In this document: in pieces, positions 34,701 through 48,225 of the stretch
Layout of the letters: each line of letters begins with the position of its first letter
Numbering within the stretch: the stretch's first letter is position 1
Source of the DNA: Pestalotiopsis fici W106-1
Taxonomy: Eukaryota > Ascomycota > Sordariomycetes > Amphisphaeriales > Sporocadaceae
Length of the DNA: 64,000 nt
NCBI RefSeq assembly: GCF_000516985.1
Contig: NW_006917098.1
Span: 1,922,001-1,986,000 of the forward strand
Direction: 5' to 3'
Position numbers and translations under genes: made by a program
Notes under the pieces: generated by a model
What the model saw: only the letters and a program-made list of their open reading frames with translations
Databases searched by the model: none
What the model was told of the DNA's origin: nothing

Positions 34701-37700
34701 AATTTAAAATATGCTATTTAGCTTAAAAATAATAAAAATATTATAATTCCGGATAAAGCTATATAAATTACGATTTTTCCTTACGCGCGATATCGGTAAT
34801 AAATTACCTTATATAAAAAGGTTTTCCTAATCCCGGCGCCGCTTTATATAAAAAATAATATACCGGTTTATACCGCGTCGATCGCTTTTATAATTTCGTT
34901 ATAAATTACGAATTATCCCGGGTTAAGCTAATAATAAATTAATTTATATAATTCTTTCTTAGCTTTTATATCGTAATCTAATTAAATTTTAAAAAATAAA
35001 TTGCTATATTAAATCGCCTAATTATATATTAAAATAAATAACCCCGTATTATTTATTAATATACCGTATAAAGTTAAAGCTTATTAAATTTTAAAAAAAC
35101 CGAAATTAAATTCGGGAAATTCTAAATTTATTAGAACTTAGCCTTTTATAGTTATATTTAAACGGTATAATAAATTATCGTATAAAAGCGATTTAAACTC
35201 GTTTTATAAGGCTATTACGTCGATTATATTTTTTTCCGCGATAGCGAACGTAAAAAATTTACGGAGTTAGAAAGCTAACGACGATTTTTTTTATTCCGCG
35301 AATAACTTCGATTAATACTAATTATTTTAAAAAAGTTTTAATGCAAAATAGGCAAATTTAAAGCTAAGCTAAATTTTATTATTAACGGTTTGCAAAAACT
35401 TAAATAAAATTAAATTAAGCATTTTATTAAATAATAGCCTAAAATAAAACCGTTTATTTTAAAACGGATAAACGAATTTTATTCGGCCGATAATACGAAT
35501 TTAACGTTATTTGCGTATTTATATACGAATACTTTTTTAAAACGTATAAATATATAAAAAATCTTAATATAAGGTTTGCCGTAAATTAATATAATACCGG
35601 TTATAATTAAAAAAAGCTTATAGCGTTAATTTTTTATAATTATTTTATTTACGGATTTTAGGCAAATAAACGGCTAATTTTTAGACGGGCGGATTTTAGT
35701 ATTTAATTTTAAAGCCGTAAATATTCTAAATATTTTAAACGGAACTAAAATATTTTATAATAAGGTATTTTTAAATTTTATTTATTATTTTAGGTTATGC
35801 AATATTTATAGCATTTTATTCGGTATTATTAATCGTAAACGGTTAAAATAATACGGTGCTACGGTTTATGCTTTTAAAAATATATTTATAAATATATTTT
35901 ATAATTCGTATTAAAACGTATATTTCGATATTAATATATATATTATATTTAAAAAAAAGCACGGGGTTATACGGGACAACCTAATTATTACCTAATTTAA
36001 TTTTCCTCGATATGCCGTTTTCGAATATTTTGCAATATATATAATCGCTATTATTTTTTCGGCGGTATAATAAATACTTATTATTATTAATTATTATATA
36101 GGGTACAAAAGGCTTCGGAAATTTTTTAAAATAATATATATTTAAACGGCCTAAAGCCAATTCGTCCGAAATAAAACTATCCGGAAATCTCGATATTATA
36201 TAAACTGCTTAAAGGTTATACCTTCCGTATAATCTATAAATTATATTAAATTCTATAATTTATCGTAATCGTCCGTTTAAATCTATACTAATTAATAATA
36301 GCTCGGCCTAAATTACGCGATCGATATTCGATCCGATTAAATAGCGTTACCGATTTTCGCTATTAAAAAATAATAAATAATATATATACGGCAAACCTCG
36401 CTTTTAATATTCGATCGTCCAAATATAGCTTATATATTTACCGAAAAATTTGCTTTTAATTATATTTTAAAAAAGCTAATTAATCTTTATATAAAAAACT
36501 TTTATAATTAAATTTAATTAATCGTTAGCCGTTTAGCCCGGTTCTAGCTTGCGCATAATTTTAAACTAATTTAAATTTACCGTAAAAATAATAAATTTAA
36601 ATAATCTATTTAATTCGCGTATAATAGCTATAAAATTTTAATAATACCGTAATATAAAGCGTAAATTACCTTTATATAAAGCCGGTAATATTACCTAAAT
36701 AATATTTAAAATTATTATATTATTATCTCGTTATACCGAATCACCTTTATTACCGTATAAATCCGCACTAATTTTATCCTAATTTATACAAAATTAATTT
36801 AATTGATTTTAATTTTGCGTTACCTAAACGTTTATAATAAATTATTAAAATAATCGATTAAATACGAACGGGATTAAATCGTTTAAACCGCGGCTATATA
36901 AATAATAACGATATTAATCGCGGAAGGTTATATATTATTTTAAGCCGGGCGTTTTTATAAAAAATATTCCGGGTTAAAATTTATTAAAGCCGTAAAAAAA
37001 TATAATAAAATATTATAAACCGAAAAAAGCTAGGTATTTGCAATTAATTATTATTAAATAATATTTTTATTTTTAACCGTTCGAATCGAAGCGTTTTTAT
37101 ACGAATACGATTTTACGTTAGCGGTTTTTGCGAATAGCTGCACCGTTATTATTTTTATTTATAATAATTCCAGCAATTTTATTCGTAATTAGCAAATTTT
37201 AGGTTTTTCGATCCGCTTTTTTCCGTAATATTAATTATATCGAAAAGCGTAAAGCAATTTAAAGCTTTTTAAAAGTTAAGCCGTTTTTATTTAGTCGTTA
37301 TAATTTATTATCGAATAATTTTTTTGCTTATATAAATAATTAGATATATAAATTATATAAATATAGGTATTTTAATAATAAGGTTAATATTATCGGATTT
37401 AATTAGAAATTTATTATACGGGCTTAATTAGTTTTATTCGGATTAAAAAAATATAATTAAGCGTAGCTAAGGGTATAACCGGGTTTTATATTTATTAAGC
37501 CGATTCCGTAATAATAAAAATTATAAATTTAAAATATATTCGGTCCTGGACGGTTTCCGAAAAAGAGATTTTTTTTGCAAAGCTTTAACGTAAAAGCAAA
37601 TATAAAATTATAATTCCGAATATTATTTTTAAAAAAACGCCTAATTATACCGTTCGGGCGTAATAAATTTCGAATTAATATAAATAATTCCGGTAAAAAT

Positions 37701-40700
37701 AATAAATCGATTTTGCCTATTTTGCAATAATTTATTAGTCGTTTTATACTTTATTATATGGCATTTTTTTTTTATTTAATAATTTATATTATAAAAATTG
37801 CAAATAAAAGCGCCGTAAAGCCTAAAATCGTATAATTTAATATAAAGAATATCGTTTATATTAATATACGTAAAAAAAAAACGGCGTTAGACCGAGTCGT
37901 ACTAATTTTAATAAAAACGTTATTTTTATATTATTTTAGCGAATTTAGGATAATTTAGCATATTAAAGCATCGTTATCGTTTATTAAATTTAATCGCTTT
38001 AGCTTATATATTTGCGGATTTGTATATTATAATATGCGCTTATTATATATTTAAATATTAATATTAAGGATATTATTACATTAAGAACTATTATTATTGC
38101 TTATAATATAAGCGATATAAAGATTATATTATACGCGTAATCGATTAGTCCGGAAGTCGGTAAAAGAACGATATTTTTTGTATTAGGTATAAAAATCTAA
38201 TACCTTAGATATTAAAAAAAAAAAAGCGGATTACGTTTATAAAAGCGAATATAATAATAATACGATTTTAAATATAATAAAATAATTTTATAAAAGTATT
38301 TTAATATAAAAAACTATATATATATAATATAAAATATAATTAATTATCGAATAATTATAATACGGTTTAATATAAGGTTTTATAACCTTTATGCGTTATT
38401 AAATACGGCCGCTTTTTTATTTTTAGCCTTATTTTTATTAATATTAAATAGCGCCGAGTTATTTAACGTAATTTTATCCAAAAGATCGGCTTCGTACGTT
38501 TTAATTTGCGCCGGTTTTATCGTAATCGAATTATTTAAAGGTTTAATACTTTAATTCGTATTTCCTTTTTATTTAATAAATTTAACAATTATCGTTTTTA
38601 AATATAAACGCTTATTAGGTTATATTATATTATCGGAATTATAAGCGCTTATATTTAAACGCTTCGTAAGAATATCCGGAAAAAGCGAACGGGGCTATAA
38701 CCGTTTATAAAAATACTTATCGGCAAATAAAGATTTACCCGTATCCGAATTATCCGAATTTTCGATAATAAAATCTTTTAATAATTTAGGCGAATTAATA
38801 AATTCCGCTGCCTTAGGCCTTACGGCAGGCCTAATAAATATAAAAAAACTTAATCGTAAAGGTTGCTTTATATATTAATTAGCAAAAGCTTTTATTAGCG
38901 TATATAATTTATCGCTAATTTAGGCGAATATAAAACTATTACGAAAATAATTATAGCTAATAGCTATAAATTCGACCGTAATATCGCCAGCTTCCTATAT
39001 ATTATTTATAAAAACAAACGATTTGGATAATAATAAAAACCGTAAATAATTAAATCTTTTTATATTAAAGCTAGAATTAGCGTAAAAAATTTTAATCGCT
39101 ATATATTTTTTTATACTTAAAAAAATCGAGCTTTTCGTTACCGACGGCGTTTTATATTTTATTTAATAATATTATATAAATCTAATTTAATACGTATTAA
39201 TTATATTAATATTAATATTTAAATCGCTACCGGTCGAATCGAAATTAATATTTATTTCCGCAATTTTACGCCGCGTTATTTAGTTTTTAATAAAAATAGC
39301 ATTTAGCTATGCGTAAATAAACGGCGCTATATTAAAATTAGTATTTAGCATAATAATCGCTTAATGCTAAAATTAATTAGGAATAGGTAAATTTATAATC
39401 GTAATTATTATTATTTTTTTTTTATTTTTAGTATTAATCGGTAATAAATAAATAAATATAATTATTATCGGCGTTAAAATTGCTTATATAAATATAGGCT
39501 AGGCCGCTTTAATTCGGTTAAAAATACTAATAATCCTTTTTTATTTAACTAGCGTTATTTTTTTACCTTTAGCGCTATTTAAAGGTATACGAAGCTAATT
39601 ATATAATATACCGTTAAAAAAAAAAGCGTTTTAGCTTATATAATCCTATTTTTTAGCATATTTAATATAATGCGCTTTAATTGATTTTTTATTATAATTT
39701 ACCTTTTATAAAAAACCGGGGTAATATTATATAATAATAAAATAAGCTAATCGGAAGGTTTATATAATCGTACGCTATTAGGCTTTTTTAAGCCAACTAA
39801 AAAAAAACACGGATTATCTAATACGCGGACGAAATAACCCTTTTTTTATTATTTAAAAACGTATATATAGCCGTATTATTACCACGCAACTTCGAAATAA
39901 AGCGGCTAAAAGCAATTTTTATTATATAGCTCGTCGATTAAAACCGTATTTTTATTTTTGCCTGCGTTTTTTTATTAAATCGCGTTATTTAAGCAAATAA
40001 TATATTTTTTAAATTAAAGCTTTTTATTTTTTATTAGGCCTTTTAGGAAAAGTATATTTAAAGCAAAAAATAAAGGCGTACGACGGATTTAATAAATAAA
40101 GCAAAAAAACTTTTTATTTTAGCTACGACCTTCCGGGTATTAATTATTTTTATATAAATAACCTTTATAATAAATTAAAGATTTAGCCTTTAAATAAAAG
40201 CTATAATAAAAATACGTAATATTTATACGATATTTTAAAAAAAGCAACTAATTTAAACGTTTTCGATTAACGGGGAATAATATTAATTTACGCAATTTTA
40301 ATTTATAACAAAAAATATAATTAGTTTTATTAAATATTTAAAAAATAAAAAAGGAAAAAATCGAAAATAATAAAAATTAAAAAAAAAAATTAAAAATAGC
40401 TTTAAACGAATTAATATAAAATAAAACCTTATATTTATAAAAAAAAAATTAAGCCGCTATATTTCGTACCGTATTAATTAAATTAGCAATAGCTAATATA
40501 AATTTATATATATACCGTATAAAAATATAATCGTTAAAAATTATATTATAGCAAAGCTATCGCGAACGCATAGGCCCTAATAAAAAAATACGCTAGCGAG
40601 GCTATCACTAAAAAATACGAATTTATACGGCGTCGCACTCGACGAAAACAAAACCCGAAAGCTCGGAATAAAAAGGAATTATATTCGTACGGCAAACCTA

Positions 40701-40757
40701 TACCGCCGGGCACTCCTGCGCAGACTCCGCGCGCCGACCGACGCATATTGCTTTATT
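31788..40757. mobile_element. Second RIP-mutated element (~9 kb), family unassigned
   Basis: An AT-rich block continues from the copia element to about 40750, where normal composition resumes sharply. Its outer ~150-200 bp on each side (31850-31930 and 40560-40745) are far less mutated and contain C/G-rich sequence, as at the ends of the copia element. Possible imperfect terminal inverted repeats are seen: aataaaagcattatac near the left end and, reversed, aataaagcaatatgc near the right end. A plus-strand frame, readable from about 32241 (start GTASPDPGGNKPDPPGSP), seems to keep one register for several kb. Minus-strand segments without stops occur at about 38395-38870. No reverse transcriptase, integrase or transposase motif could be recognised. 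It may be more than one element. Confidence 0.6.
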
Positions 40758-41429
40758 CTTTTATTAAGATAGATAGCCGAGTGTTGTATGGGATATCACT
40801 AGGAATTATGGAGATATGTTCCAAATAATTTTACAATTCATTCAATGGCAAGCATAACGAATTCATGTAGTCTAAGCTTAGTTTAGAGCTCCCACTTTTC
40901 CGCAAGTGGCCTGGCGGCGAACCGCGATTGGGTACTAGAACGCCCAAGAGCACTAATTCAACACATATCTCCTAGTGCTTGGGCTTGTGCCACTTTACAT
41001 ATTACTGAGATTGGACGATGATTTAGAAGAAAGAAGCTTCTTTGAAATGCCCACAAGTGAATTGTAAGAGATTAAACGTTACTTCCATGATCTCATGTGC
41101 GTTGGCCTGAATTCCAGTCGTGGTGGGCTGGCTTTCTTAGTGCTAGGCTGTGCCACTATTAGACTGTGCCGCTTGGGGACCTAGGTAGCTTGAACTGCGC
41201 CGCGTATTTACATACCTCCCCCGTGACTCATGCGGTAAGCCTCGACGAGACGAGGACCAAAAAAGTTGTCATGACTCACGTAGCAACATTTCATTGAAGA
41301 GAAGGAGTACAAAAAGAATGGTTGTGATGACCTCGCTGTCTTGAGACTCTTGTAGATTATCTGTCTTGATTTTTCTTTATGGTCGCGACGCCCTAAACGC
41401 TAGCGCCAAGTCACTATATTACAACAACC
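40758..41429. other. Flank between transposon island and large hypothetical gene
   Basis: 670 bp of normal-composition sequence, probably the promoter of the gene starting at 41430. No frame is supported. Confidence 0.55.
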
Positions 41430-44400
41430 ATGGAGCGAGTTAGAAAGGTCTACTTTGATGCTTTGGCAATGACCAAGGCCCAGATCTATGAGCTTCTGGA
41501 GACACTTCCTAGCGGTTCCGCGCATCCATTTAGTTCTGAACGCGTGCTTCTGTGTCGGACAGAACATGGCGTTGAGGAGATCGACATCTCTTCTTACCCA
41601 GAAGACTACTTTTTTAATGCTGTAGATTTAGGCGCGATGGGCGAGACGCTATTGAAGCGAATGGCTGGTTTTAAGCATCATTTGAGTATGTCTTCCCCTC
41701 CGCCATTTGGTAACATTGCAATGAACATGGCGCTAAACATTGGCAGGCGTGTTCCAAGATTTCCAAATTCTGCAGGCACCGGCTTCAACATTCGAGATCC
41801 CAATAGTATCAGATCAAATCACCATCTTGGCAGTCTCCGAAAGAACACCTACTTACTATGACTTTTGCTTTGCGGATGCATCTTGTAATGCTTGTTGCTG
41901 GCTTGCCAGAAATACATTTCAGGGCATCACCCATAGTGGCGATATTCTCAATGGGAATGACCTACTCGATTTTGTCCGCATCAACAAAGACAGGCTCACT
42001 GATAAGGAGATTTGTGTCTTCATATCTGGCTACCAGACTACGCAAATCACAAGATTTCAAGGCACCCACCCTGCGTTGCTGGTTGCAAACCATGTCGACA
42101 AGGTATTTTTTTTTTTCAAAAATAAAACAAAAGTCCTAGATAATTAAGCACCTGAACTGACGACTGGCAGATTCTTTACATTATACCAGTTCCCCTAGAC
42201 GCGGCGACAATTGGCGATGCCACCATATGTTGCCCTCTGGTTATCAAGGGGAACGGAGACTCGTTGATATGCTCAATATTGCCGACAGCGACCACTGATC
42301 GAGACATGATGTGCCATAGTAATAAGTTAGAAAGTCCTTGCTTCGCAGAAGCAATTCAGCGTGCCGACTTTACCATCTCTAGCACCAGTGAGAGCGCTGT
42401 TCTAGGTGTGTAACGAAGTACTGATACTCGATGCCTTTGAAATGCTAACACGATTGATCTAGTGCCTAGAACTGCTATTGCCAGAGAAGCTGCAGATGCG
42501 CCTTCGGAACGTCTTCGTGGACTGGTCAATAAGGAGCATGCGATAATTACCACCGACTCGGCCATTTTCCCCTCATTCGTTGACTTGGCAAGTACACAGA
42601 TGATACGATTCGGTACGGGTCTTGAGTTCATACTGCCAGATGAAAAGTCTCTTGCAAAGGAACAGTCGTCTACTGTTGTTTTACCATGCATTTTTGGGTC
42701 TCTGCTTTCGGGGCCCTTATTGCTGGCGACAGGCACTGTCCCTACAAATGTTCCATTCCGCGACGAGGAAGCTCTACGAAGCTATTATGAGCAGCTCAAA
42801 AGTGTTGTGGTTATTGTCGACGACCGCATGACAGACAATGCTCGCAACCTAGCAACTTCCTACAGGATCAATGCACTATTCATTGTGCAGATTACTCCGG
42901 AAGGCGAACCCAAGGATACCGACGATGTCTTGAAGCTTCTGGATTCGGTAAACATCAATGCAGTGACAGCTCTTGCCGGCCCCCAATCCTTGGTTCTAGT
43001 GCAAGTCTTTGACAGATATTACTTTTACCGAGGCCTTGCTAATCGGGCCCACTTGAACACTACCAAGCTGGCGTTTGGCACAGATATCACATCTATCATC
43101 GAGTCTGCAGGTGCTGAACCCATGACCGACCCCAGAGTGAAGCGGCTGATCGACCTCGAGAATGCCAACACCATTATCCTTCCCTCTACGGGCCAGTTGG
43201 TACGAGTCCAGGATCTTCAGAAACTATTCGAGGATCTTTCAGTCAACGAAATTCAAGCCATGGAGGAAGACATCACTGCTGCGATTCCACAGCTACAGAT
43301 TCTGTTGAACCAGAAAGACCTGCAGGACCTCTCTCAGTCCTTGGTAGCTGCACTTTCCGCCAAGATTGGCAAGGCCGTATCTCCAATGCGGGATGCTTAC
43401 GTCAATCTTGTGACCGAGAATTCCAACGTGGCCGATCCGGAGTTGGTAAAGAAGAAGAATGACACGCTGGGTCTGCTGAGGTATACTACCAAGGAGCTGC
43501 AGAAGGCTCTAGAGCCGGTCATTTCAAGTTTGGCCAGCATAGTGTCTGTCCGGACGACTTCAAAGCGAACCTATGACTTGAAGCGGCTTGTGCGTCAATC
43601 TCAGATCCGTGGAAATGTTGAGGCAGCAAAGTCCATGACTTTCGAAACCCTTTCAGGATACCTGGAGACTTATGCTGAAGATATGGGTGTCATGCTGCTG
43701 AAGATCAAGGATGAGCCATACCGCGAGCTTCTAGGAGGCTTGAAGAATGCTGCCATTGATGCTAGGTATGTTTGACTGAAAATTGATGAAGGGTTTTGAA
43801 GGGCAGAGATTTCCTGAATCATCAAAATTCTGTCTCTTAGATATTCAGCTAACATTAATTTCCAGTCCATGTTGCGATCTTGACTCGAGAGTTCTCCACC
43901 TGCAGGGACTTGATGCAGGCATCATCATGGAGCAGTCACAGAGCTATCACGACGGCCCACTTCGAAGTCAGCTAGGACCAAACCATCCACTGATGGCACT
44001 GGCGAATATAGGACAGCACGAATCCGGATCAACTCTGGCCTGGGTCTGTTGGGACGAGTTTGTCGACCTCGAAAGTCCTTACACTGTAAGATGGATGGAG
44101 AAATGCAACGAAACCCATATTGCTGCGCTGAGGATTATCATGAGAGGTACCCTGAGCCATGCAGTAGCGTCGAGAGAGCATAACCTGCAGCCCGGCAGCC
44201 CGGAAATTGGTAATCTTATGGGCACTTTGCTCATGACTGCAATGTCGAAACTCGCCGCGATGAGGACAACCACTCCAGACCTGGTCGCCAAGGCAGAAGA
44301 TACAGTCACACGACTGATGCGAGGACTGTTTGGCAATCTATTGACCATTGCCGGGTCTGGTGTGCGTCCTCTAAGTATGGTCTGGCAGTTGTTTGGTCTG

Positions 44401-45585
44401 AACCCCCAATACGACCTTCCCACCACCGCCGCAGAGTGGGTCTGGTACGAGACTGTCGTTGCCTTGTATCCATACACTGGGTGGCCTCTTGAGCAGTTTT
44501 ACAACAATCTGGAGAAGCTTCTCGACAAGGCCATAGTCCGTGTTGTCACCAAAAGCGAAGATATCAAGGAAATCAAGTCAAACCGGACGCAAAGCTTGAT
44601 CCGATACTGCAAACTCCGAAATATTCAGCTTGACCATTCTCGTACCATCATTACCATCTTTATGCGAATGCTCACAGAAAAGGACGTCGATATTGCGGCC
44701 GTTGCAACGCGTCTGCTAGAGCATCTTCCTCCAACATTGGAAAGACAGACGCAGAGCTACGGCAAGATGATCAAGTATATCAAGCATCTCTCAACGGGAG
44801 GTCCACGACGCGGCAAAGACGACCTGGTTGCCGCCAGCATCTACACGAAGCGTTCCGCTGCTTTTAGCGAACTCAAGACCCGAGTGGCCGAAGCATGCCA
44901 GAGCAATGACTGGCCTGCCGTCAAAGAATCGTGCCAGTCAATCATGGACAAGCACGCGGAAATTGCCGCCCTGTGGAATATCAATCCGCAGTCGCTCAAC
45001 ATTCAAAACATCACGGTATACAAAGATCTACTGAACATGGATCTTGGAACCGAAGATGACCCGAATTCCAAGGCAATCAGCCACGAGCTGACGCGGCTGG
45101 TTCTCGGCGACGCGGAGAGGCTGCGTCTCCCGTGGCAGGTTGGCAAAGAGGGTCAGTTTGGGGATACTATCGAGTCCCTCAACGAGGAGTTCCTACATGA
45201 GATATTGACTGGAGAGAAATTGGAAGCACCCAGCGCCATCGATACGGAAAGCAAGGTGGTAGAGGATTCGATAACAACTTTGGCGCTGCCGCAGACGGAA
45301 GACGAGTTTTCTCGATTCAAGTCGGCAGTGCAGCCTCGCTTCATAAGCACCATGCAGAAGGACCTGTCTCCCGATGATGTGTGCGAAATCCTCAATATTC
45401 CTGTTTCGGCAATGCGCGTCTTTGCCAGAGCTCTGAATCCGGAATTTGAATGGGCGGATCTCGGGCAGAATTTCAAGATGGTCGTACTTGACTTGTTGAG
45501 GAATCGTACTGATCGATTGGAAAGACGTCCTACCAAGATGTTACTTGGTCGTGGAAGTGGAAGAGTTTTGCAGATCGAGGCATGA
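41430..45585 (+). CDS. Large hypothetical protein (1289 residues), family not recognised
   Basis: Five exons, 41430-41685, 41747-42102, 42171-42405, 42463-43765 and 43866-45585 (introns 61, 68, 57 and 100 bp), sum to exactly 1290 codons. The start has a good context (acaaccATGG) and the introns carry good donors (GTATGT, GTGTGT) and a GCTAAAC branch site. I do not recognise the family. There is no signal peptide, membrane segment, zinc finger or nucleotide-binding motif. The protein looks soluble and largely helical in its second half, with segments such as LQKLFEDLSVNEIQAMEEDI and LEQFYNNLEKLLDKAI, and a conserved-looking LYPYTGWPLEQFY stretch. Codon usage and GC content resemble the other genes, so it was not subjected to RIP despite lying 0.7 kb from the island. 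Function unknown. Confidence 0.8.
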
Positions 45586-45683
45586 TGCTATGGTGCTTCC
45601 TAAGATATCTATAAGCTATCCTGAAGGGAATGAAGAAATAAACCGTAGCAAGTATTTTCACGAGGAACATGTATCACGACCTT

Positions 45684-45719
<36 letters not shown>

Positions 45720-46351
45720 GACCATAGTACTTTATATCAATAATCACTTTCTCGATCATTGCGTTATATCAGCCTGTGATTCCTGGGCCTGCAGCGTTGA
45801 TATTGGAAGTGGCCATTTGCGCGCACATAGATACGTATATTGTTAGGTGCTAGGCACCACCCTAGCTACTAGTACCTAATTTTCCTCACAGCTACTACGG
45901 CTTTCCGCCCTCTTCTGTATTTCAATTTTTGCTACGCTTTGCCACATCTAGATTGAGATATCATTAACGCCTGATAATCATCAGTCTCGTGGCCTATAGC
46001 TAGCTTATACAATCGTTTCCATTCAAACCTTCGTTTCCCGTTATTTCCGTGAAGTCACTACTACTTACCATCCAGGCACTGGCCTTACATATATTGTGCT
46101 TAGGCTTTCATGTAAAAAAAATCTGAAGACTCCTCATCTAGGCATCTCCGTATGACAGCTACAGAATCTCGATTTGGAGTGAATGTGGCTGGAACACCAG
46201 GTCAATGGGGGAATGAAGCTGACGATTTTGACATTTTTACGATGCGAAGGATCTGATTCATCACAATTCGGCGTTGAGTAGTCATGGTTGCTCATGATTT
46301 TCTTTGAAAGGAGGAGAGCAAAAGACGAAGGAATCCCAAACTATTGCCCTT
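45586..46351. other. Intergenic region with long poly-T tract
   Basis: 770 bp between the large hypothetical gene (+) and the DUF7587-like gene (-), which converge. It includes T27 at 45685-45711. No gene is supported. Confidence 0.6.
45685..45711. repeat. Homopolymer T27
   Basis: Uninterrupted run of 27 T about 100 bp after the stop of the preceding gene. On the minus strand it is a poly-A; it may be a microsatellite or the tail of an old retrocopy. Confidence 0.85.
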
Positions 46352-47344
46352 CTAGAAGCCCATCTTAACGGCTTTTTCCTCCAAAGCTGCTCTTTGCTGG
46401 TCAAATTGATTACATAGCTTTATCCTTGCCCTATCGCCTGCTGCCTTTTGCCTCTCGTCAAGTTCTTCGTAACACCACGTGTCGTTCCATTGCTCTATTT
46501 GCTCGTCGATATTTCTCTCCATCTCGCGGTTCTCATTCTTGAATGCCTCCCAATCTATGATGAACTCATCTTGGGTGAACCACCAATCAATCAATACTGT
46601 GTCAATTCCATCATCGATGTCTTTCATGGCAAAGTCATCAACAAGGTAGTCCTCTTCTCGCCCATGAGGCCTTATGCTGTAGTTGCCGTTGCGTGTGACC
46701 TTAGCATGGGCACAATCACGGTGCAGCTGACTGGCAATCCAATTGACGGGAGCTCTCGCGCCAAAGAGCTTTGCAAACCAGCCCAGATGAATACCAACAT
46801 CCCAGAAGCCGTAACTTTCGTCGATATTCCACATATTTCCTGCGATGCGAGCTCGCAGGTCATCGGTGGACTCATACTCCAGCGCGAGACCGGAGTTGAT
46901 GCTTTGATACCAATCGAGTCCACGGTCAATTAATGTCTGAAGAGACACACGATGAACCACAAGGCTTTCTGGAATGTACCATTCCAATAAAAATTCGTAC
47001 TGAAATAATTTTGCCTCTTTTTTGTCACAGTTTTTTGCCAAAGCTTCCGCAGCATAAGGATAGATCGCACTTGCTCTGCCTGTATCATGGGCAGGCTCAG
47101 AAATGAAGACGATCCAGACCCTCGCTGCTGGTTCGCCGTCCCAATGAAGCTCATAAGCTCGGTTCACAGTATCGACAATACGACTGCTGACAGATACAAG
47201 CGCCGTTGGTTCTTTATTGTGTCGAACGGAATGACATTCAAACTCCCTTAGGAGCTCGTTTCTTGACAAAGGTTGACTGCTCATCCCCTTGCCGGAGACA
47301 AGTTGCCTAGGGCTACTTTCGGCATAAGCGCGGGTGTAATACAT
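46352..47344 (-). CDS. Hypothetical protein, DUF7587-like
   Basis: Single-exon minus-strand frame of 330 residues. The block beginning LSRNELLREFECH, then PTALVSVSSRIVDTVNRAY, then VWIVFI, AIYPYAAEAL and QYEFLLEWYIPESLVVHRV, follows the order I associate with the fungal DUF7587 family, whose function is unknown. The C-terminal third is acidic and Trp-rich (DTVLIDWWFTQDEFIIDWEAF) and ends in a charged helix (EELDERQKAAGDRARIKL) that may form a coiled coil. There is no signal peptide. The Met at 47284 (MSSQPLSRNELL) is an alternative start, and an upstream exon supplying a fuller N-terminal domain cannot be ruled out. Family assignment is from memory and should be treated as tentative. Confidence 0.65.
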   Translation of the reverse strand: MYYTRAYAESSPRQLVSGKGMSSQPLSRNELLREFECHSVRHNKEPTALVSVSSRIVDTVNRAYELHWDGEPAARVWIVFISEPAHDTGRASAIYPYAAEALAKNCDKKEAKLFQYEFLLEWYIPESLVVHRVSLQTLIDRGLDWYQSINSGLALEYESTDDLRARIAGNMWNIDESYGFWDVGIHLGWFAKLFGARAPVNWIASQLHRDCAHAKVTRNGNYSIRPHGREEDYLVDDFAMKDIDDGIDTVLIDWWFTQDEFIIDWEAFKNENREMERNIDEQIEQWNDTWCYEELDERQKAAGDRARIKLCNQFDQQRAALEEKAVKMGF

Positions 47345-48225
47345 CGCACAATAATATGACTGTCGACAAAGGGCGGGCTTGTTTTAATGAGGATAGAAGG
47401 GGCGAGAAGGCGCCCAGTTGAGGGTGAAAATGGAAAGGGTTGTGGGAGTTCGGTCAGGCATCGCTCCAAGCCGGGCCGCGAGATTTCTTTTGCGAGTCGC
47501 GCTCAACCCGCAGATGCTGCTGCCTATCAAGATGGATGTGTCTGAATAGTATTGGCTGATGCATAAAGCAAAGTCTCTGGGTCCAGTAGCACGACAGAAT
47601 CTGAAGAGGCCTACAAGCCGCGATTGCATACGGCGTAATGTGTTGGACCAATCACATACTTAGGCAACATCCCGCTCGGCTGCATGCAACTCTAAGTATG
47701 GGCCTATGAAGTAAACGTTCGATAGTCATGCACTGATACGATCTGTATTCAAAATAAAGAGATAAGATTAAAGATGGTCTACATCTACGAAAATTATTGT
47801 GAAGAAACAGACTGTGTAGACCCTTCCCGCTATGTCATCTGAAGGGTGCCATACAATACAGCCACACTATGGCGCATCGTGCACTTGTTGCAATAAAGAG
47901 TAAAGATAAGTAGCAGGCACAAGCATAATATTAAAGTAAAAGGAGACTAAGTGTACTAAGCAATGATGCTCCGGAAGTAAGAGAAATGACCCATGCTATC
48001 CTCGTACTAAGATACCTCGGTTTGTTGAATCAACAGCACTTTCTCTTTTGTAGATCAGTTAGATTAACTCAGACATCTTTCGATGCTTACTCGATCAACC
48101 CACCTTTATCTTCCCCCGTGAAATATTGGCCGAAGTGAGAATTTCTCAGACGTGTCATGATTTGGCCTTTTCAGTATTCTCTCCACACTAGATACATATA
48201 TACAATTGTCATGCGATATCCAGGC
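47345..48225. other. Intergenic region, no gene seen
   Basis: 880 bp. Short minus frames at 47384-47651 lack any feature. The right part holds the 3' flank of the esterase gene. Confidence 0.55.

Noticed and set aside
40546..40746. 66-codon minus frame at the right edge of the AT-rich island
   Set aside because: It falls in the less mutated terminal part of the element and has Arg-rich, low-information sequence with no recognisable domain; more likely element terminus than gene.
41710..41746. A 37-bp first intron (gtaaca...cag) in the large hypothetical gene
   Set aside because: Too short for this genome. The donor GTATGT at 41686 gives a 61-bp intron with the same acceptor and correct phase.
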